This document shows, one piece after another, positions 40,703 through 49,491 of a stretch of DNA of 64,000 nt. Origin of the DNA: Oscillospiraceae bacterium (GTDB lineage Bacteria > Bacillota > Clostridia > Oscillospirales > Acutalibacteraceae); the NCBI GenBank assembly GCA_015065975.1, contig SVPG01000002.1, positions 40,869 through 104,868 of the forward strand, given 5' to 3'. The translations under genes and the position numbers were made by a program. A model generated the notes under the pieces. The model saw nothing but the letters and a program-made list of their open reading frames with translations, was not told the DNA's origin and made no database searches. Numbering within the stretch: position 1 is the stretch's first letter; each line of letters opens with the position of its first letter.

Positions 40703-43082
40703 AATTTATATTAAAAGCTTCGGCAAGCTCAAAGGGGTGAAGATCTCCCCCATTGACGGCGTAAATATAATTTACGGCGAGAACGAAGCCGGAAAAAGTA
40801 CCGTAATGGAGTTCATACTCGGTATGCTCTACGGTCTCGGAAAAGGCGATCAGCGTCACAGGTACGAACCGTGGGACGGCAGCCGCATGGCAGGTATTCT
40901 GCAGTTCGAGCACGAGGGAACCTCCTATCAGCTCGGACGTCAGTTCGGCTCCACACGCTCGGCTGACAAGATCGATCTCTGGTCCACAACCGCAGGCGTT
41001 CAGATTCCCTTACCCGAAAAGACCGAGCCCGGTGAATTCATTCTCAAGATCAACAAGGAATCGTTTATAAACTCCGTCTTTATCGGACAGGCGGGAACCG
41101 CTATCAAGGGCAACAACAACGAGATCCTTGCAAAGCTCACAAACCTCGCCGCATCGGGCGACGAAACCGCTTCAAAAAGCGAGATTTCGGCAAGACTTGC
41201 CGAGGCAGCAGCCTGCCTGCGTTCAAAAAGAGTCAATGCCGTTATTCCCTCTCTCGAAAAGGAGCGACTCGCTCTTCTCGAGGAACGCGCACAGATCGTA
41301 TCTTCCATCAGCACTTCCGACGAGCTTCGCGAGGATATTATGCGTCTTTCCCACAAATGCGAAAGACTCCAATTCGAATTCGACGGTCTCGAAGAGCAGA
41401 GTTCTCTTGCTTCCGATCTCAAAAAGCTTCGTGAAATGGACGAAGTTGTTGCAAAATACGAAGCGGTCGAAGCTTCAAAAGAAAAATACGAAAAGCTTCA
41501 TAACGCCATGTTTGACGGCGAGGGTTCCATAACAGACGAATTCCTCGATGATGCACGTGCAAAGCTCGATGAATACAAGGAGCAGCAGGTCGTCATAAAA
41601 ATGAAGCAGGAACAGCTCGAAGCCTGTGAGGACAGGCTTGCTTCCATCGACCGCTCATGCATGGACAACTATCCCATCGTAAAAAAATACGCACGCGAGA
41701 TAACCAATGCATTTGACGAGTACGGCGAGCTCAGAAGTCAGCGCATCGAGCTTGAGCGCGCTCTCGAAGAGGAAGCTCAGAAAGCCTCCACAGGCATTTT
41801 CTCCACCCAGAACATAATACTCGGCGGCGTTATCATAGTCGCTCTTCTGTTGCTCCTCGGTTTTGCTTCACCTGTGTTTTTCATCATCGGTGCAATAGTC
41901 GGCGTTGTTCTCGGCGTTTATGTATATTTCCAGAAGAAGGGTGTATCCTTCGAGGGAATGCCGAAAGAAAACATCGAAATACAGAATATAGAGACCGATA
42001 TGCGCGCCATAAACCGCTCCATGCGTCCTATTCTCGACTCAATGGGCTGTGCAAACATGGAAGATCTCGACCGTGAACTCCACAACATGGATCACGTCCG
42101 CAATCAGATAAACAAAGCCGCCGAAGAAAAGGATCAGCTTCTTGAAGACATCGATTCACAGCGCAAGAAGCTGCGTTCCATTCTTGATTCTCTCAAGGAG
42201 CAGCTTGCTCCGTATAAAGACGTTCAGTCGGACGCTGAGGCTCTCAAGATCATATCCGCACTCGACAAGGCTCAGCGCGACCACGCCGTATTCGAGGCAC
42301 AATATAAAACAGAGCTCGAGGCATTCGAATCGCTTCTCGGTGAAAGAGATATCGATATCGTTATCCTCGAAGCCGATGAACTGCGCGAAAACCTTATGAC
42401 CAAAAAGATCAGCAAGGAAACCGCTCAGCGTCTTATCTCCGACGATTTCGAAGAAAATCTCAAGACCCTGCGCGCCGATCTCGACGAATCAAAAACCGAG
42501 CTCGTCAAGAAGGAAACCCAGCTTTCGATGCAGACTGTCGGCACACAGGATCTCAATATCATCAACGAAAAAATCAAGCTTCTCACGGAACAGATCGATC
42601 ATTACGATTTCGAGTATTCCGCTATCTGCGAGGCTCAGTCGGCGCTTGATGACGCTTTCGAGTCCATGCAGAAGGATTTCGGTCCGATGATAAATTTCCG
42701 TGCAGGCAAGATTCTCGACGAGCTCACCGGCAACAAATACAGCTCGGTCATCATCTCCGAAAATCTTGTTCCGTCAATTGCTGAACAGGGAGGAAACGAC
42801 ATCCGCGGCTGCCAGAGCATGAGCTCGGGAACAGTCGATCAGATATATCTCGCTTTGCGTCTCGCAATTGCAGGTATCCTCACTAACGAGTCTCTCCCCC
42901 TCTTCCTTGACGACGCTCTGTCTCAGTTTGACGACAAGCGTATGACCGACGCTCTATTCTATCTCGGCAAGGAAAACAGCCGGGGCTCAATAGGTCAGGT
43001 CATTTTCTTCACCTGCCACGGCAGAGTGCTTTATGCCGCCAAGGAAACAGGACTTCTCGACGGCGTTGTAAAGCTTCCCTAA
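40689..43082 (+). CDS. SbcC/YhaN-like ATPase with membrane segments
   Basis: 797 residues from ATG 40689 (GGGGAGG site 10 bases before). Walker A YGENEAGKST at 29-38, a Q-loop region after it, and two long coiled-coil arms (about 190-370 and 430-640). Between them sit two adjacent membrane helices (about 375-416) where SbcC has a zinc hook; YhaN of Bacillus has the same arrangement. The signature MSSGTVDQIYLALRLA and Walker B LPLFLDDALSQFDD close the ATPase. Together with the upstream gene it forms a membrane-tied nuclease complex of unknown substrate. Confidence 0.9.
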   Translation: MKITEIYIKSFGKLKGVKISPIDGVNIIYGENEAGKSTVMEFILGMLYGLGKGDQRHRYEPWDGSRMAGILQFEHEGTSYQLGRQFGSTRSADKIDLWSTTAGVQIPLPEKTEPGEFILKINKESFINSVFIGQAGTAIKGNNNEILAKLTNLAASGDETASKSEISARLAEAAACLRSKRVNAVIPSLEKERLALLEERAQIVSSISTSDELREDIMRLSHKCERLQFEFDGLEEQSSLASDLKKLREMDEVVAKYEAVEASKEKYEKLHNAMFDGEGSITDEFLDDARAKLDEYKEQQVVIKMKQEQLEACEDRLASIDRSCMDNYPIVKKYAREITNAFDEYGELRSQRIELERALEEEAQKASTGIFSTQNIILGGVIIVALLLLLGFASPVFFIIGAIVGVVLGVYVYFQKKGVSFEGMPKENIEIQNIETDMRAINRSMRPILDSMGCANMEDLDRELHNMDHVRNQINKAAEEKDQLLEDIDSQRKKLRSILDSLKEQLAPYKDVQSDAEALKIISALDKAQRDHAVFEAQYKTELEAFESLLGERDIDIVILEADELRENLMTKKISKETAQRLISDDFEENLKTLRADLDESKTELVKKETQLSMQTVGTQDLNIINEKIKLLTEQIDHYDFEYSAICEAQSALDDAFESMQKDFGPMINFRAGKILDELTGNKYSSVIISENLVPSIAEQGGNDIRGCQSMSSGTVDQIYLALRLAIAGILTNESLPLFLDDALSQFDDKRMTDALFYLGKENSRGSIGQVIFFTCHGRVLYAAKETGLLDGVVKLP

Positions 43083-43273
43083 TATCTGTATTCGTCTTCA
43101 TCGTACCCGAAAAGGTCGTCGGACATATTGGTGTACTGTGCTCTTTTCTCAAGCTCTTCCCTAATATGTCTCGGAAGTGATATGAATCTTTTGTGAGCAT
43201 CATCACTTCTGTCAAAGTCATCGTACAGTCGCTCCGACCCGTCGCTCGGATACGGATAATCATTGAATATCAT
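43079..43273 (-). CDS. Small unknown protein, 64 aa
   Basis: Acidic, Tyr/Asp-rich protein beginning MIFNDYPYPSDGSERLYDD, with a central helix RFISLPRHIREELEKRAQ and an acidic end. ATG 43273 has GGGA nine bases upstream; further Met codons upstream are possible. It overlaps the convergent ATPase stop by 4 bases. The motif LPRHIREEL resembles LPEKIQKKI in the next small protein, 34 bases upstream in the same direction, so the two may be related. Confidence 0.55.
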   Translation of the reverse strand: MIFNDYPYPSDGSERLYDDFDRSDDAHKRFISLPRHIREELEKRAQYTNMSDDLFGYDEDEYRY

Positions 43274-43306
43274 TTTGTTCATTCCCATCATCTTAAAAAT
43301 CCAATA

Positions 43307-43495
43307 TTAACTCCAATCGCCGCCGCGGTTTTTAAGCTCGGACACGTAGCTTTGCATGTCCGAAAACGAGCTTATATCACGGCGGCGGATTTTCTTTTGT
43401 ATTTTTTCCGGAAGCGCATTGAAGTATTCGTAGCTTGTCATATCGTTTTCTATCAGGTTATCGAGTCCCAGTGTCTGTCTGCGGTCATCGCTCAT
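43307..43495 (-). CDS. Small unknown protein, 62 aa
   Basis: Charged, probably helical protein with the stretch SYEYFNALPEKIQKKIRRR and then DMQSYVSELKNRGG. The phrase length and spacing look like a short helix-turn-helix or binding module common in Clostridia small proteins, but I cannot name it. ATG has AGAGGAGCG nearby, a good ribosome site. It is likely the first gene of a two-gene unit with the 64-residue protein. Confidence 0.65.
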   Translation of the reverse strand: MSDDRRQTLGLDNLIENDMTSYEYFNALPEKIQKKIRRRDISSFSDMQSYVSELKNRGGDWS

Positions 43496-43639
43496 AATAT
43501 CGCTCCTCTCGGTTCATTTGCAGGTATATTATCTGCAATCGGGCAGCGATAATACAGACTTTCGTCCGAGATGTGCTAAAACACCAAATTTTTACCGACA
43601 TATAAATATGTATTTTACAACATAATGCGATAAAAACCT

Positions 43640-43668
43640 TTGATTAGTAACACGATATATGATATAAT
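43640..43668 (+). promoter_or_regulatory. Promoter for purL
   Basis: -35 TTGATT (43640-43645), 17-base spacer, extended -10 TGATATAAT (43660-43668). The leader of about 40 bases has no room for a purine riboswitch. Confidence 0.8.
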
Positions 43669-43713
43669 AAATACAACTGTATAAAATCTGAAAAGTATAC
43701 GGAGGACTGCCAA

Positions 43714-46700
43714 ATGGTCAAAAGATTATTTGTCGAAAAAAAGCCGGGTTTTGATATCGAAGCCAAGGGCATACTTGCCGATCTTCGTGACAACCTGGGA
43801 ATGCTTGAAGTCGAATCGGTTCGTCTTCTTTGCAGATACGATGTATCGGGTATTTCGGACGAGGACTTTGAAAAGGCCAAGAAAACCATTTTCTCTGAGC
43901 CCAACGCCGACTACACCTATGATGAAGAATTCCCCATCGAAGAAGGTCAGATCGCCTTCGCCGTTGAATTCCTCCCCGGTCAGTTTGACCAGAGAGCCGA
44001 TTCCGCTGCACAGTGCGTTCAGCTTCTCACTCAGGGTGAGCCTCCCATCGTCAATTCCGCAAAGGTTTATGTTCTCAGCGGTAAGCTCGACGATACCAGC
44101 ATCGACGCTATCAAGTCTTACATGATAAACCCCGTTGAGTCCCGTGAGGCATCTTCGGAGAAGCCCGAGACTCTCGAGCGCAGCTATGATATCCCCGAGG
44201 ATGTTGCAATCCTCGACAAGTTCATTTTCTGGAACAAGGACGAACTCCGCAATTACTATGATTCCATGGGTTTTGCAATGACCTATGACGATCTCGTTTT
44301 CTGCCGCGACTATTTCCGCGATGTCGAGCTTCGTAATCCTACCGTAACCGAGCTTCGTGTTATCGATACATACTGGAGTGACCATTGCCGTCACACCACC
44401 TTCCTCACCAGACTCGACGAGATCAAGATTGAGGACAAGAAGCGCACCAAGCCCATCATGGAAGCTATGGACGCATATCTCGATGCACGCCACGAGGTTT
44501 ACGGCGACGCTGCCGATAACCGTCCCATGACACTCATGGATATGGCAACCATCGGTGCAAAGGCAATCAAAAAGCGCGGCAAGCTTGCCGATCTCGACGA
44601 GAGCGACGAGATAAACGCCTGCTCCATCGAGGTTCCCGCTGTTATTGACGGCAAATCCGAGCAGTGGCTTGTTCAGTTCAAGAACGAGACCCATAACCAC
44701 CCCACCGAGATCGAGCCTTTCGGCGGTGCTGCCACCTGTCTCGGCGGCGCTATCAGAGATCCCCTCTCCGGAAGATCCTATGTCTATCAGGCTATGAGAG
44801 TCACCGGTGCAGGCGATCCCCGAATCCCTGTCAAAGATACTCTTGAGGGAAAACTTCCCCAGAGAAAGATAACCACCGGCGCTGCTGCCGGATACTCCTC
44901 TTACGGCAACCAGATCGGTCTCGCAACCGGTCAGGTTACAGAGCTCTATGATGACGGTTATGTCGCAAAGAGAATGGAGATCGGTGCTGTTGTCGGTGCA
45001 TCTCCCAAAGAAAACGTAGTTCGCAGTCAGCCCCAGCCGGGTGACATTGTTGTTCTCCTCGGCGGACGCACAGGACGTGACGGCTGCGGCGGTGCTACAG
45101 GTTCTTCCAAGGCACATGACCTTTCTTCTCTCGAGTCCTGCGGCGCTGAGGTTCAGAAGGGTAACCCCCCCACAGAAAGAAAGATCCAGCGTCTCTTCCG
45201 CAATCCTGACGTTTCCCGCCTTATCAAGCGCTGCAACGACTTCGGCGCAGGCGGTGTCTGCGTTGCTATCGGCGAGCTTGCAGACGGTATCAGTGTCCGT
45301 CTCGACGATGTCCGTCTCAAGTACAACGGTCTTGACGGAACAGAGCTTGCTATATCCGAGTCCCAGGAGCGTATGGCTGTCGTCCTCGACAAGAAGGATG
45401 TTGATTTCTTCATCGAGCAGGCAAAGGCCGAAAACCTCGAGGCTTATGCAGTTGCATGGATTACTGAGAATCCCCGTCTTCGCATGAAGTGGAGAGACAA
45501 GGTTATCGTTGATATCTCCCGCGAGTTCCTCAACACCAACGGTGTCACTCAGCACGCAAAGGCTAAGATACTCGCTCCCGAATTCAAGGAGAACTATCGC
45601 ACAACCGCTCCCACAGAGATGCTCTCAATGTCCATCTCCGACGCATTCATTCATAATCTTTCCAGACTTCAGGTCTGTGCTCAGAAGGGTCTTGTCGAGC
45701 GTTTTGACGGCTCCATCGGTGCCGCATCCGTTCTTATGCCCTTCGGCGGTAAGTATCAGCTCACACCGGAAGAGTCCATGGTTGCAAAGCTTCCTGTCGG
45801 CGCTCGTTCCACAGACTGCGCTACAGCGATGAGCTTCGGCGGCAACCCCGCTCATATGAGAGTCAGCCCCTTCCACGGTGCGGCTTACGCTGTTGTTGAG
45901 TCACTTTCAAAGCTTGCTGCCGTCGGTGCTGATCCCATGACCGCAAGACTTACATTCCAGGAATACTTCGAGCGTCTCGGCGACAAATCGACACGCTGGG
46001 GCAAGCCTGCTGCTGCACTTCTCGGTGCACTCACTGCTCAGCTCAAGCTTGATATTCCGTCCATCGGCGGTAAGGATTCCATGTCCGGATCCTTCAACGA
46101 TCTCGATGTTCCTCCCACACTCGTCAGTTTTGCAATCGCAATGACAAGCGCAGAGAGAACAATCTCCGCTGCATTCAAGAAGAGCGGAAGCAAGGTCGTT
46201 TTCCTTCCCATTCCCGAAAGCGAATCGAGAATGCTCCCGTGCTGGAAGCAGCTCGCTGAAATGTACAAGGCTGTATTCTCCATGTCCTGCGCAGGAGATA
46301 TTCTTTCCGCAAGCGTAGTTCGTGAAGGCGGTATCGCTGCCTGCGTTTCCAGAATGAGCTTCGGTAACGGCTTCGGATTCGAATTTGCCGAGGGTATTTC
46401 TTCCGAAACACTCTTCTCTCCGCAGACAGGTGCTCTCGTTCTTGAGCTCAAGGACGGCGCAAAGATTCCCGAGAATATCGAAGCTGTTGAGATCGGTACA
46501 ACAAACGAGAAGAACGGCATCACCGTTGCCGGCACATTCATTTCTGCCGATCAGCTCAAGGACGCATGGATGTCGCCCCTCGAGCCCATCTTCCCCGTTG
46601 TTCCCTCATTCGAGCCGGAAATAAAAGAAGTTCCCCTTTATACAAAGAGGAACTCTGCTCCCGCATTCCTTACCCGCTGTGTCGAGCCCAAGGTATTTAT

Positions 46701-47481
46701 CCCTGCATTCCCCGGCACAAACTGCGAGCTTGACTGCGCAAAGGCATTCAAGAAGGCAGGCGCAAATCCGCAGGTATTTGTAATGCGCAACCTCACAGCA
46801 AACGACATCGAGGAATCCATCAACGAAATGGCACGTCTCATCAAGGACAGCCAGATGATCATGCTCCCCGGCGGATTCTCCGCAGGTGACGAACCCGACG
46901 GTTCGGGTAAGTTCATCGCAACAACCTTCCGCAACCCGATAATCAGCGACGCTGTTGCTGAGCTGCTCCAGAAGCGTGACGGTCTTATTCTCGGTATATG
47001 CAACGGTTTCCAGGCACTTATCAAGCTCGGTCTTCTTCCCTACGGCGAGATCAGAGACATTGCCGAGAACGACCCGACTCTCACCTTCAACTCGCTCGGC
47101 AGACACGTATCCAGAATGACATACACCAGGGTTGCATCGGTTAAATCTCCGTGGCTTGCAGGCTGCGAGGCAGGCGATATTCACTGTATCCCCGTATCTC
47201 ACGGAGAAGGACGTTTTGTTGCCGACGAGGCTACTATGCTCCGTCTCATCGAAAACGGTCAGGTTGCAACTCAGTACTGCGCTCCCGACGGTGCAATTTC
47301 CGCTTCCGTCCGCTGGAATCCCAACGGCTCGCTCTGTGCGGTTGAAGGTATCACTTCTCCCGACGGACGTGTTCTCGGCAAGATGGGACACTCTGAGCGC
47401 TGCGGCGAAAACCTTCTCAAGAACATTCCCGGCAACAACGACCAGAAGCTGTTTGAGTCCGGTGTCAAATACTTCAGATAA
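43714..47481 (+). CDS. purL: Phosphoribosylformylglycinamidine synthase, single-chain
   Basis: 1255 residues joining PurS-like, PurL and PurQ parts in one chain; makes FGAM from FGAR, ATP and Gln in purine synthesis. The N-terminal linker domain leads to RVIDTYWSDHCRHTTF near residue 218. Two AIR-synthase-like halves follow, with FKNETHNHPTEIEPFGGA and later PSIGGKDSMSG. The C-terminal glutaminase domain (about 990-1255) has GICNGFQAL with the nucleophile Cys and PVSHGEGRF. Such long forms occur in Proteobacteria, eukaryotes and a number of Clostridia, where split genes are otherwise usual. It stands alone, without other pur genes here. Confidence 0.96.
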   Translation: MVKRLFVEKKPGFDIEAKGILADLRDNLGMLEVESVRLLCRYDVSGISDEDFEKAKKTIFSEPNADYTYDEEFPIEEGQIAFAVEFLPGQFDQRADSAAQCVQLLTQGEPPIVNSAKVYVLSGKLDDTSIDAIKSYMINPVESREASSEKPETLERSYDIPEDVAILDKFIFWNKDELRNYYDSMGFAMTYDDLVFCRDYFRDVELRNPTVTELRVIDTYWSDHCRHTTFLTRLDEIKIEDKKRTKPIMEAMDAYLDARHEVYGDAADNRPMTLMDMATIGAKAIKKRGKLADLDESDEINACSIEVPAVIDGKSEQWLVQFKNETHNHPTEIEPFGGAATCLGGAIRDPLSGRSYVYQAMRVTGAGDPRIPVKDTLEGKLPQRKITTGAAAGYSSYGNQIGLATGQVTELYDDGYVAKRMEIGAVVGASPKENVVRSQPQPGDIVVLLGGRTGRDGCGGATGSSKAHDLSSLESCGAEVQKGNPPTERKIQRLFRNPDVSRLIKRCNDFGAGGVCVAIGELADGISVRLDDVRLKYNGLDGTELAISESQERMAVVLDKKDVDFFIEQAKAENLEAYAVAWITENPRLRMKWRDKVIVDISREFLNTNGVTQHAKAKILAPEFKENYRTTAPTEMLSMSISDAFIHNLSRLQVCAQKGLVERFDGSIGAASVLMPFGGKYQLTPEESMVAKLPVGARSTDCATAMSFGGNPAHMRVSPFHGAAYAVVESLSKLAAVGADPMTARLTFQEYFERLGDKSTRWGKPAAALLGALTAQLKLDIPSIGGKDSMSGSFNDLDVPPTLVSFAIAMTSAERTISAAFKKSGSKVVFLPIPESESRMLPCWKQLAEMYKAVFSMSCAGDILSASVVREGGIAACVSRMSFGNGFGFEFAEGISSETLFSPQTGALVLELKDGAKIPENIEAVEIGTTNEKNGITVAGTFISADQLKDAWMSPLEPIFPVVPSFEPEIKEVPLYTKRNSAPAFLTRCVEPKVFIPAFPGTNCELDCAKAFKKAGANPQVFVMRNLTANDIEESINEMARLIKDSQMIMLPGGFSAGDEPDGSGKFIATTFRNPIISDAVAELLQKRDGLILGICNGFQALIKLGLLPYGEIRDIAENDPTLTFNSLGRHVSRMTYTRVASVKSPWLAGCEAGDIHCIPVSHGEGRFVADEATMLRLIENGQVATQYCAPDGAISASVRWNPNGSLCAVEGITSPDGRVLGKMGHSERCGENLLKNIPGNNDQKLFESGVKYFR

Positions 47482-47698
47482 CCAGTTCGCCGCTGACATA
47501 CTCTTCTGCTCTTATCACTTCTTCTCCTTTGCATCCATGGAAGGTTGTCAAAAATAACACAAGTGCAGCGGTGTATATCACCGAAAGTACTTTGAACACT
47601 ATATGTACCCTCTCCGATCGGCACACAAAATACGTGCCGATCGGGGGACATATTATCATCAGGATGATCAGTTTATATACAGGAAGCTCCTCATTCAT
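47474..47698 (-). CDS. Small two-helix membrane protein
   Basis: 74 residues. Two hydrophobic segments (about 8-24, containing ICPPIGTYFV, and 32-52) with a short basic turn between. A charged C-terminal tail ends at a stop that overlaps purL by 8 bases. Pro-Pro-Ile-Gly in the first helix resembles small Firmicute membrane proteins of the YqaE/PMP3 type, but the match is weak. AAAGGAG stands before ATG. Convergent with purL and divergent from the gene at 47749. Confidence 0.65.
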   Translation of the reverse strand: MNEELPVYKLIILMIICPPIGTYFVCRSERVHIVFKVLSVIYTAALVLFLTTFHGCKGEEVIRAEEYVSGELVI

Positions 47699-47748
47699 AA
47701 TTTTTCTCCTTTCATAAGTAAATTATAAGGTGGTACACAGCAAAAGCT

Positions 47749-49062
47749 ATGGCTAATAACAAGCGATCTGTTTACAGGGCTAAAAATGCAAAAAAGGCAA
47801 AGAATCAACGCGAAACGTTCATGAAGATGTATAACCGCACATGCGAGAAGGTTTATTTTCTTTCCTTCGAGCACTGCCGTAATATTCATGACTGCGAGTT
47901 GATTTTTCGTGATGCCTATGTTTATATGTATGAAAATATAGGTGAACTTCGAAAAGCCGCTTCACTGGAATCGTGGCAGAAGGAGTGCGTTGAAAAAGCT
48001 TTCAGAGCTCTTCTCCACACGCCTCTTCTCCATCTCATCGAGGACGAAAACGCGGATGAAATCTCGCTTTCTCTCGACGAGATCAAGCAGGACGAGCTTT
48101 GGAACAAAATCAATAAAATGACCGATATCGACCCCTGGCGAAACATTCCCGAGCCGGGCAAGTCGACCGTTTTCTCCGTAATCGCTGATCAGACACTTTC
48201 CGATCTCCGATATATGTCTCCGGGCGATTACGCGAAATCTGCAATTATGATTCTCGCAATCTGTGCTGCCGTGGTCGTCGGTATCAATCTGCTTATTTCT
48301 TTTATCCAATCTCAGCAGAAAGCCGATATCGAAACAACTCAGGAAATCTTCCTTGACGACAGTCAATACGAAGAAGATGACACTGCGCTCGGTGTTCAGG
48401 TCAACGAGGACGAGGTCAGCTCCGTTGTAAATCACGGTGAGAAGCTTCAGGCAGCGGCAGACGCAGAGGCTGCAGCCAAAGCCGCGGCAGCAGCCGAAGA
48501 TGAAGAGATCGCTTCTTGGAACACCGCAAATCTCAGCGGAAACTATACAAAGATCGAAAGCTCGGGCAGGACCTCAGGCTCCCCCGTATACACGGAAGAT
48601 CAGACTATCAACGATCATCTCGATCTTATTCTTGAAGAGATACTGACCGATGATATGGGTGATTTTGAAGCCATCGGTGCGATTTACGACTATGTCGGCA
48701 AGAACATCACCTTCAGGCATCATTCAACAAGCGGAACGGAATATCTCGATCTTCTCAACGATTTCTTTGAGTTCCACGAAGGTGACAGCAGGCATTACAG
48801 CGCTCTTCTCAAGGCGTTGTGCAACGCTGCCGGATACCGCTGCGAAACGGTTACAGGCGCTTTTGTATTCAACGCCAACACCGATTTCGAAAGACTCGTT
48901 GAACACACCTGGAACAAGATGACTCTCGGCGGAATCACCTATTATCTCGACGTTGAAGCCGATTCCAACGCAGACGGCTCGGTCGTCAGACGAAACTATT
49001 TTATGGCAGCCAACGGCAACAACCGCTGGGACGCCTATGAACGAGACCATTATATTCAATAA
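47749..49062 (+). CDS. Membrane protein with sigma2-like head and inactive transglutaminase-like domain
   Basis: 437 residues. A basic start is followed by a segment (24-90) resembling sigma-factor region 2 (YNRTCEKVYFLSFEH, then RDAYVYMYENIGELR and a W). No region 4 follows; instead there is a membrane helix (163-186), an acidic and Ala-rich external linker, and a transglutaminase-like domain (about 290-437). In the domain the catalytic Cys position is Ser (GDSRHYSALLKAL, S347) while His386 and Asp401 remain, so it is probably not a protease or cross-linker. The ribosome site is weak (AAGGTGG far upstream). Function unknown; a membrane sensor is a guess. Confidence 0.65.
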   Translation: MANNKRSVYRAKNAKKAKNQRETFMKMYNRTCEKVYFLSFEHCRNIHDCELIFRDAYVYMYENIGELRKAASLESWQKECVEKAFRALLHTPLLHLIEDENADEISLSLDEIKQDELWNKINKMTDIDPWRNIPEPGKSTVFSVIADQTLSDLRYMSPGDYAKSAIMILAICAAVVVGINLLISFIQSQQKADIETTQEIFLDDSQYEEDDTALGVQVNEDEVSSVVNHGEKLQAAADAEAAAKAAAAAEDEEIASWNTANLSGNYTKIESSGRTSGSPVYTEDQTINDHLDLILEEILTDDMGDFEAIGAIYDYVGKNITFRHHSTSGTEYLDLLNDFFEFHEGDSRHYSALLKALCNAAGYRCETVTGAFVFNANTDFERLVEHTWNKMTLGGITYYLDVEADSNADGSVVRRNYFMAANGNNRWDAYERDHYIQ

Positions 49063-49085
49063 TCTCAATTTAATCAATTATTTTC

Positions 49086-49125
49086 TTGATTTTGATAACA
49101 AGTGATGTTACAATATCACTTGTTA
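49086..49125 (+). promoter_or_regulatory. tRNA-Leu promoter overlapped by an inverted repeat
   Basis: -35 TTGATT (49086-49091), 17-base spacer, -10 TACAAT (49109-49114). An 11-bp inverted repeat, TAACAAGTGAT (49096-49106) and ATCACTTGTTA (49115-49125), surrounds the -10. It may be an operator or a weak terminator of the gene before. Confidence 0.6.
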
Positions 49126-49130
49126 TATCC

Positions 49131-49217
49131 GCCGGTGTGGTGGAATTGGCAGACACCCGGGACTTAAAATCCCGTGCTGGCAACAGCGTACCGGTTCAAG
49201 CCCGGTCACCGGCACCA
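49131..49217 (+). tRNA. tRNA-Leu (TAA)
   Basis: Acceptor GCCGGTG pairs with CACCGGC, discriminator A, encoded CCA. The anticodon loop reads CTTAAAA, anticodon TAA. A long variable arm (class II) fits Leu. Followed directly by a strong terminator. Confidence 0.96.
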
Positions 49218-49249
49218 AAACAAGCTCCGCTTTTGCGGAGCTTGTTTTG
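49218..49249 (+). terminator. Terminator of tRNA-Leu, repeated at 50889
   Basis: ACAAGCTCCGC pairs with GCGGAGCTTGT around TTTT, with A and T runs. Its core, CAAGCTCCGCTTTTGCGGAGCT (49221-49242 without the first two bases shown elsewhere), recurs with one change at 50889-50910. Confidence 0.93.
49221..49242 (+). repeat. 22-bp terminator core, left copy
   Basis: Matches 50889-50910 with a single T/C difference in the loop. GTGACC follows in both places (49255 and 50921). The pair brackets the A+T-rich islet. Confidence 0.8.
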
Positions 49250-49278
49250 CGTCCGTGACCTGCGCGCAGAACGGTACC

Positions 49279-49336
49279 GAAATTGCCGCGGTTATATCCC
49301 CCCATTATTTCGCTTTTTGTATCCTTCGGCAATTTC
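49279..49336. repeat. Inverted repeat with 40-base spacer
   Basis: GAAATTGCC (49279-49287) and GGCAATTTC (49328-49336). The right arm ends exactly where the duplicated module at 49337 begins. It marks the left edge of the islet; the remaining gap 49250-49491 contains only this, the module and a promoter. Confidence 0.6.
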
Positions 49337-49394
49337 AAAGCAAGCACCGCTGTGCTTGCTTATCGGTTTCAAGCCCTATATCGCGCCTTGAAAC
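49337..49394 (+). repeat. Duplicated intergenic module, copy A
   Basis: First 43 bases match 50392-50434 with one mismatch; both then carry a TTGAAAC. It holds two hairpins: AAGCAAGCAC with GTGCTTGCTT (terminator-like), and GTTTCAAG with CTTGAAAC. It lies before the Mrr-type gene. Confidence 0.85.
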
Positions 49395-49406
49395 TTTTTG
49401 CAAATA

Positions 49407-49435
49407 TTGAAATACCGCCAAAAGCATGATATAAT
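49407..49435 (+). promoter_or_regulatory. Promoter for the Mrr-like nuclease gene
   Basis: -35 TTGAAA (49407-49412), 17-base spacer, extended -10 TGATATAAT (49427-49435). Confidence 0.75.
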
Positions 49436-49491
49436 CGCCTCAAATAAAACAACTTTTTTGACATATTTCATTTAATAGAGGTGATATTTTC

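Noticed and set aside
43726..45555. A 609-codon open frame on the - strand inside purL
   Set aside because: purL has all family motifs on the + strand; the antisense frame lacks a start signal and domain pattern and arises from the strong third-position GC bias of purL.
47474..47698. Holin-like or toxin miniprotein
   Set aside because: Two helices alone do not show this; no antitoxin or phage gene is nearby.
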